Notes under the pieces: generated by a model | Told to the model about the DNA's origin: nothing | The model's database searches: none | What the model saw: only the letters and a program-made list of their open reading frames with translations | Shown: one piece after another, positions 14,414 through 19,049 of the stretch | Layout of the letters: each line of letters begins with the position of its first letter | How positions within the stretch are numbered: position 1 is the first letter of the stretch | Made by a program: the position numbers and the translations under genes | From: Acidobacteriota bacterium | GTDB taxonomy: Bacteria; Acidobacteriota; Terriglobia; Terriglobales; Acidobacteriaceae | DNA: 19,049 nt | Direction: 5' to 3' | NCBI GenBank assembly: GCA_021799405.1 | Contig: JAJZAL010000082.1 | Span: 1-19,049, forward strand

Positions 14414-15415
14414 CTACCAGTAAATCTTCTTGTTGTTTCGGTAGAGGTTCAGTTTGCTGCTCAAGTAGCGCCGCGGATGCTTCGGAATGTGCCGGTAGTG
14501 CTCAAGAGCCTTGACCGCGCTGTACGGTCCACGATGTCGCTGAATCTCAAGACATAGCTCCACCACATGATGAAATCGCACCGGTTCTGAGAACCACTTT
14601 TCCCACTCCTGCCGGGCGTTCCTGCCCATTTCCACCGCGCGGTCTTCGTTTTCTTTGAGGATCTCCGGCAATTCATGCACCTGTGATTCGGGCACACGAA
14701 TCGAAAACGAATTCCAGTCGACGCCGTCGTTCGGATGCCAGTCATCGGAGATGATGATGCATGCACGGCCCGTCTTCATCGACTCGTATAGCCGTATGCT
14801 GTTGGCCGCCACACCGCGCGGGCAAAGGCTGAATTTGCTCCCGGCCAGCGAATCCGCGTAGTGTTTCCAGAACTCCAGACGTTCTGACGGTGTACCGTGA
14901 TAGCGAATCTGGGCGCTGTTTTTCGACGTGTCATACAGGTAAATGTCCGGACACTGGATCCGGAACACTTGCTCACGCACCGCATGGGTATTTTGAGAGC
15001 CCACGAAAGACGCCAGGTACTTTTCGTCCCCAGTCGCCGGGGCATGATGGATCAGCGCATTTTCGCCCAATACTAAATAGAAGCCGGTGCGAGTATGATC
15101 CGCACGATAGTGAGCTTCGGTGAGCCCCGCGTAAACCCCCGGGAGTATGGGATAGCAGAGATCACCCTGGTCAAACAGAAAACATTTGCGACCGTAGCGC
15201 CGGAAGTACGGATGCGCGCGGACTCGTTCTGCGAAGAAGCCCGCTTCCCCCATCTCCACAAATAGAATCAGGTCCGCTTCGTCCGGATCCTCCGTCAGTT
15301 TGTGAACCTGGAACGGATCAATTTCGGCGCCGTGCTTCAGGAGAAGATGAGCGCCATGCTTCCACTGGCTGAAAGGATGTGGGGGGGCGCTGAACGCCAG
15401 ATGAACCATCGCCAT
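14414..15415 (-). CDS. Exostosin-family glycosyltransferase
   Basis: This 333-residue protein matches the exostosin (GT47-type) glycosyltransferase family by its C-terminal half: SKFSLCPRGVAANSIRLYESMKTG (residues 193-216), then ACIIISDDWHPND and VDWNSFSIRVPE (232-243). The CPRG, Arg208 and Glu211 positions are those expected to bind the nucleotide-sugar donor. The N-terminal half (DADLILFVE, then the Tyr-rich stretch and KYLASFVGSQNTHAVR) is the acceptor-side domain. No signal peptide or membrane segment is seen, so it should act at the cytosolic face on a lipid-linked or cell-surface glycan. ATG 15415 has AGGAT 8 bases upstream. It is divergent from the flippase, with a 203-base gap. Codon use looks less GC-biased than in miaB, consistent with a glycan gene that moves between strains, but that is a visual impression. 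The sugar is unknown. Confidence 0.85.
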   Translation of the reverse strand: MAMVHLAFSAPPHPFSQWKHGAHLLLKHGAEIDPFQVHKLTEDPDEADLILFVEMGEAGFFAERVRAHPYFRRYGRKCFLFDQGDLCYPILPGVYAGLTEAHYRADHTRTGFYLVLGENALIHHAPATGDEKYLASFVGSQNTHAVREQVFRIQCPDIYLYDTSKNSAQIRYHGTPSERLEFWKHYADSLAGSKFSLCPRGVAANSIRLYESMKTGRACIIISDDWHPNDGVDWNSFSIRVPESQVHELPEILKENEDRAVEMGRNARQEWEKWFSEPVRFHHVVELCLEIQRHRGPYSAVKALEHYRHIPKHPRRYLSSKLNLYRNNKKIYW

Positions 15416-15618
15416 GATCGCATCCTACTATGGATGTCGCCACCCGGATGGATCAACCCGAGCTCCTCGCAAATCACAACGTTCTGGCCTCCCATATCCA
15501 TAACAGACACCGCAAAACAAGTGGCTTTATCATGGATTGCATCGGCATGGGGCGGCCGCGGATCACTGCGCAAAGTCTTCATTCTCAAACGCAGCATCAC
15601 CTTCGGAGCCAACAGGGT
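15416..15618. other. Gap between divergent glycosyltransferase and flippase genes
   Basis: The 203 bases hold the presumed divergent promoters. Both strands have open frames through here (a 63-codon upstream extension of the flippase and a minus-strand frame over 15337-15681), but neither shows family-like sequence or third-position GC bias. I see no clear -35/-10 pair or operator. Confidence 0.35.
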
Positions 15619-17175
15619 ATGAGTCGCAGTGATCGTGCAGCAAAAGGTTTTGTTGCTGCTCTGTTCCAGTATGTGTCGCAAATCGCGTTACAGATTCTGC
15701 TGGCCCCGGTCGTTCTCAAGATGGCTGGGCGGGAAACTCTGGGCGCCTACGCCGCCATCATGCAAGCCGTCGGCCTTTTGTCGATGGTCAATTTTTCCAG
15801 CTCCTGGGTGCTGGATCGATATCTGGCACAGGCAACCGGACTCGACGATGGCGGACTTCGCTTCCGGAATGTCTTCATCACTGCACGCACCATCCTCCTT
15901 GGCACAAATATTTTGTTTGCACTTTGCATCTTTGGTGGAAGTTTCTTCGTGGGGCAGCTCTTCCATCTCACCCCTGCCATTGCCATGCAAGCGCGCTATG
16001 CGCTCGATGTCATCGCTGTGTGGGCGATTCTCAGCACCCCGTTCGCCGCATACGGAAATGCCTCGCTGGCAACCCAGGACATTGCAGCGTTCAATCTCAT
16101 CTCCACTGTTTTAAATGTCGGTCGAAGCGTCGCTTCTCTCGCCTACGTTCTGGCAGGTGGCGGACTCTTCGGACTCATGCTCGCCGGTACATCCGTTGCT
16201 GCCGCTGGCAGCTTTCTTTACCGCTGGAGATTCATGAAAATGAATCCTGGTTTCAAAGGCGGGTGGGGAATCCCGGACAGGGCACTGCTGAAGGAAATGT
16301 TGCACTTCGGCGGATATTCCACCTTCATGAATATCGGCAATCGCCTCTTTGTCAGTTCCACCAACCTCGTGGCCGGTATTACCAGCGGCGCCATTGGAGC
16401 CAGCGCCTTCTATTCTTCCCAGATGCCCGCCACCACGGCATATAACATGCTCTACCGGTTCACTGAGAGTGCAACACCTGCGATTCACGAGTTGTACGGA
16501 AAGCGCGAAATGGAAAAGCTTTGTGCTGGCTTTGTTCGCCTCTTGCGCCTCATGTTGATGATGACCTTTCCGCTTGCCGTCGGCACCGTATTGTTCAACA
16601 AGGACGTTGTCACCTGCTGGGTTGGCTACCCTCTTTACGCCGGCTCACTCATGTCCAACAGCCTGGCCGTCTACATCGGGATAAGCGCCATCCAGGGCAT
16701 CGTGATCGTATTCTGTTTCGCAATAGGCTGGGTGCGTCTCCTGGCCGCTAGCTCTCTCCTGGTCGGTATCACTAATTTTGGCCTTGGCATGCTGCTAGGG
16801 CATTTATTAGGCCTTGGTGGAATCACGCTCTCGCTCGTGATCGTGATGATCCCCCAGGTGGCAGTGCTGCTGTTTAAGCTGGATCGCACTTTCGGCATCA
16901 ACTCACTGGCCGTACTCGGCAACCTGATTCTGCGCTCCATTCTCCCGCTCGGGCTGGCCTCGGCCGCGGCTCTTTATGTCCACAACCGGGTTATCATCGC
17001 GCGGCATCACTTCGCTGGCCTGACTCTCGAGTGCCTCACCTTTGCTGCTCTTTATTCCCTTGCCGCCTATTTCCTCATGATGAATCAGGAAGATCAGACC
17101 GACTCCCGGCGCTACCTGTCCAAAATCGTATCTGCCGGGCGCAGCCTTCACGCGCGCATCTTCACATCCTCGTAG
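15619..17175 (+). CDS. Polysaccharide flippase (Wzx/MATE-like)
   Basis: The 518-residue protein is almost entirely hydrophobic, with about 12 to 14 membrane segments. The opening, KGFVAALFQYVSQIALQILLAPVVLKMAGRETLGAYAAIMQAVGLLSM, has the layout of the polysaccharide biosynthesis (Wzx-type, MOP superfamily) flippases, which move lipid-linked oligosaccharides to the outer leaflet. Charged residues sit at loops, for example DRALLKEMLHFGGYSTFMNIGNRL midway (the start of the second half). I use ATG 15619, preceded by GGAG (15605-15608, spacing 10). The frame is open back to 15430, but that part does not look like coding and would add a long hydrophilic extension. It is divergent from the exostosin glycosyltransferase and probably exports a product of that enzyme. 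Family-level assignment only; substrate unknown. Confidence 0.82.
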   Translation: MSRSDRAAKGFVAALFQYVSQIALQILLAPVVLKMAGRETLGAYAAIMQAVGLLSMVNFSSSWVLDRYLAQATGLDDGGLRFRNVFITARTILLGTNILFALCIFGGSFFVGQLFHLTPAIAMQARYALDVIAVWAILSTPFAAYGNASLATQDIAAFNLISTVLNVGRSVASLAYVLAGGGLFGLMLAGTSVAAAGSFLYRWRFMKMNPGFKGGWGIPDRALLKEMLHFGGYSTFMNIGNRLFVSSTNLVAGITSGAIGASAFYSSQMPATTAYNMLYRFTESATPAIHELYGKREMEKLCAGFVRLLRLMLMMTFPLAVGTVLFNKDVVTCWVGYPLYAGSLMSNSLAVYIGISAIQGIVIVFCFAIGWVRLLAASSLLVGITNFGLGMLLGHLLGLGGITLSLVIVMIPQVAVLLFKLDRTFGINSLAVLGNLILRSILPLGLASAAALYVHNRVIIARHHFAGLTLECLTFAALYSLAAYFLMMNQEDQTDSRRYLSKIVSAGRSLHARIFTSS

Positions 17176-17349
17176 CCGTAGCGAACCTGCTCTGAGTCCA
17201 CCATTCAGCTCTTCTTCATCTTCCTGATTTATAAAAAGATGTGAATACGCCCCATGCGCACGGCAACCTCCATCGGTGGAACACGGGTCGCATTCACCCA
17301 GCGGATGCGGATTGAGCCTCACCGACTACTGCTCCATGAGAATCGTGGC

Positions 17350-18717
17350 ATGACATCTTTCCGAAAAGTGTCACTGGCCTGTGCCGGTCTTTTGTTACTG
17401 CTCAGTGCAGCCACTGGTGCTGCGCAAACGCCCCGGAATACAGCTGCGAAGGCCCAGATAGCAACGCACGCATCCACTGCATTACCCGTGCGCATCACCC
17501 TCGCCGATGCCATCCGCCGCGCCAGGGCCCTCAGTCCGGTGCTCGAAACCGCCGAGGCAAATGCCCGCATCGCCGCGGAAATGGCCGTCCAGGCCCGCGC
17601 CGCCAATCTGCCCAACCTAACCGGCGTCAGCCAGTACCTCTATACGCAGGGCAACGGAACCCTCGCCTCCCGCTTCGTCGCCAACAATGGCGTGCACGAA
17701 TACGTCGCGCAGACAAACGTGCATCAGAACGTCTCCCCGTCGCTGTTTCTCGCATATCGCAGCAGCGTCATCCTTGCCGCCGCCGCTCGTGACAGGGCTC
17801 AGATTGCAGCGCGTGGCGTCGTCGTCGCCGTTGTTCAGGCCTACGCAACCCTCGTGGCTGCCAATGAGAAGGTCACCTCGGCGCAAGGCACCCTGCGCGC
17901 GGCCCAGCAGTTTCTCGTCATCACCCGGAAGCGCGAAAAGAACGGCGACGCCGCCCGCGCCGACGTCGTCAAGGCCAGGATTCAGGTCGATGATAATCAG
18001 GTCAATCTCGAGAGCATGCAGCTCGCGCAGCTGCAGGCCCGCATCGCCCTCGCCCTGCTCATCTTCCATCGCGCCAACCGCAATTATGTCGTCGTCGACG
18101 ACCCCGCCCACATCCTCAAGCTGCCGGCCTTCGTCAAGGCGCAGCAACAGGCCGCGGCTAACGACCCCCAACTCGGCGCCGCCGTCAAAACCGAGAAGGC
18201 AGCTCACAAAAACCTCGTCGCCGCGCGCTTTGGCTATCTGCCCACGCTCTCTTTCGACTACTACTTCGGCATCGACGCCAATGCCTTCGCCATGCAATCG
18301 ACGCTCTTCAACGGCCGGCGAATTCAAAACCTCGGCTATTCCGCGCTCGCCTCGCTCAATGTTCCGCTCTTTACCTGGGGAGCCACGCACAGCAGGGTCA
18401 AGGTTGCCGAATTCCAACAGCAGCAGGCGCAAAGCGCGCTCTCCTATACTCGTCGCCTTCATACCGGCGAGTTGGAGCTGTACTACTCTCAGGCAGAAAT
18501 TGCCCGGCGCGAAATACAGATCCGCAAACAGTCCACAGCCGACGCCATTGAGAGCCGCAAGCTTACCCTCCTGCGCTACAAGGCCGGTCTGGCTACTGCC
18601 CTCGAAGTCGTCAACGCCGAAAGCACCGTGGGCCTCGAACGCGACGCATGGTACGACGCCGAAACCCGCTACGCCACCGCGCTTGCCAATCTCGCCACTC
18701 TTACAGGAAACCTATGA
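17350..18717 (+). CDS. TolC-family outer-membrane efflux protein
   Basis: This 455-residue protein is the outer-membrane channel of a tripartite efflux or secretion system. A signal peptide covers residues 1-25 (MTSFRKVSLACAGLLLLLSAATGAA, cut before Gln26). Two outer-membrane efflux repeats follow. The first half carries LADAIRRARALSPVLETAEANARIAAEMAVQARAANLPNLTG, and the second begins about residue 285 (DPQLGAAVKTEKAAHKNLVAARFGYLPTLSF). Each pairs a long periplasmic helix with beta strands, and ALASLNVPLFTWG is the strand typical of the barrel. The helices are rich in Ala, Gln and Arg/Lys, as expected for the periplasmic coiled coil. ATG 17350 is chosen for the signal peptide. The frame continues upstream to 17254, but that stretch looks noncoding. 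The stop codon overlaps the next gene by 4 bases (ATGA). Confidence 0.93.
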   Translation: MTSFRKVSLACAGLLLLLSAATGAAQTPRNTAAKAQIATHASTALPVRITLADAIRRARALSPVLETAEANARIAAEMAVQARAANLPNLTGVSQYLYTQGNGTLASRFVANNGVHEYVAQTNVHQNVSPSLFLAYRSSVILAAAARDRAQIAARGVVVAVVQAYATLVAANEKVTSAQGTLRAAQQFLVITRKREKNGDAARADVVKARIQVDDNQVNLESMQLAQLQARIALALLIFHRANRNYVVVDDPAHILKLPAFVKAQQQAAANDPQLGAAVKTEKAAHKNLVAARFGYLPTLSFDYYFGIDANAFAMQSTLFNGRRIQNLGYSALASLNVPLFTWGATHSRVKVAEFQQQQAQSALSYTRRLHTGELELYYSQAEIARREIQIRKQSTADAIESRKLTLLRYKAGLATALEVVNAESTVGLERDAWYDAETRYATALANLATLTGNL

Positions 18718-19049
18718 TCCGGGCACTCCTTCGTTCCAGACACCTCGCCGCCCCGATGGCCCTTGCCTCGGCATCCATGCTCATTGCCGCGCTCGGCTGC
18801 AGCGGCGGCGATGCAGGAATTTCCAGGATCACCCCCGTCGTCCGCGTCGAAACTGCGGTCGCCCGCCGCCAGGCCATCGACGACGTCGTTACGGCACAGG
18901 GACTGGTCTATCCCATCCATCAGGCTTCCATCACCCCTAAAATCACCGCGCCCGTGCAGCGCTTTTACGTCAATCGCGGATCCCACGTCCGCACCGGACA
19001 ACTGCTCGCGGTTCTCGCTAACCAGGATCTCGCGGCCAGTCTCGTCTCC
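18714..19049 (+). CDS. Efflux pump periplasmic adaptor (membrane-fusion protein), 5' part; runs off window
   Basis: The gene starts at ATG 18714 inside the stop of the TolC gene (ATGA), so the two are translationally coupled. The 112 residues seen begin with a signal ending in a lipobox, IAALGC (Cys29), so the mature protein should be a lipoprotein anchored by that Cys. From about residue 45 the beta-barrel/lipoyl start of an RND-type adaptor appears: VRVETAVARRQ, then GLVYPIHQASITPKITAPVQRFYVNRGSHVRTGQLLAVL, which matches the biotinyl-lipoyl-like domain (gain of channel contacts, VRTGQLLA). It links the outer-membrane channel to an inner-membrane pump. The pump is presumably the next gene, beyond the window, so drug, metal or secretion substrate is unknown. 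Confidence 0.9.
   Translation, partial: MIRALLRSRHLAAPMALASASMLIAALGCSGGDAGISRITPVVRVETAVARRQAIDDVVTAQGLVYPIHQASITPKITAPVQRFYVNRGSHVRTGQLLAVLANQDLAASLVS

Noticed and set aside
15430..15618. 63-codon upstream extension of the flippase
   Set aside because: Hydrophilic, no homology pattern, and GGAG supports ATG 15619.
15337..15681. Minus-strand 114-codon frame between the glycosyltransferase and flippase
   Set aside because: It overlaps both genes' 5' ends in other phases and shows no recognisable motif; possible remnant, but not supportable.

Overview
The window reads as high-GC chromosomal DNA, most likely from a soil Acidobacteriota (Terriglobia-type) bacterium. That assignment is an inference, made from the style of the proteins (a small secreted protein resembling DUF5818, a glycine-rich cytochrome oxidase subunit III, miaB followed by a bifunctional-nuclease gene) and not from a marker gene. 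Almost all genes are housekeeping, membrane or envelope genes. I found no CRISPR array, transposase, rRNA or obvious defence cassette.

Region by region: (1) 1-315 is the edge of an integrated element. The C-terminus of a tyrosine recombinase ends 5 bases from the 3' end of a tRNA-Asn gene, with short repeats between the catalytic Tyr codon and the tRNA. (2) 476-2161 holds a HAD hydrolase, a small secreted protein behind a structured leader, and an intergenic region with two covarying hairpin repeats. (3) 2162-2669 is tRNA-Leu(GAG), secG and a strong terminator. (4) 2782-5029 holds a membrane diguanylate cyclase and a small membrane-anchored protein of unknown function. (5) 5149-8459, all on the minus strand, holds pdxS, an SRPBCC protein, pdxT and a lone haem-copper oxidase subunit III. 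(6) 8692-12313 holds a ClC-family protein with a TrkA-C-like tail, a convergent hotdog thioesterase and a second membrane diguanylate cyclase. (7) 12447-14337 holds miaB and a bifunctional nuclease-family gene. (8) 14414-17175 holds a divergent exostosin-type glycosyltransferase and a Wzx-like flippase, a surface-glycan pair. (9) 17350 to the end holds a TolC-like outer-membrane protein translationally coupled to a lipoprotein membrane-fusion adaptor that runs off the window.

How the genes work together: PdxS and PdxT form the pyridoxal-phosphate synthase. The glycosyltransferase and flippase probably act on one exported glycan. The TolC protein and adaptor are two of the three parts of an efflux pump whose inner-membrane pump should lie just past 19049. 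The two GGDEF proteins feed the c-di-GMP pool, and their inhibitory-site sequences differ.

The most unusual signals are the covarying hairpin pair at 1889-2026, the island junction at tRNA-Asn with possible recombinase arm sites, and the ClC-TrkA_C protein, which keeps the gating Glu but has Val at the proton-Glu position. I see no clearly new multi-gene system here.
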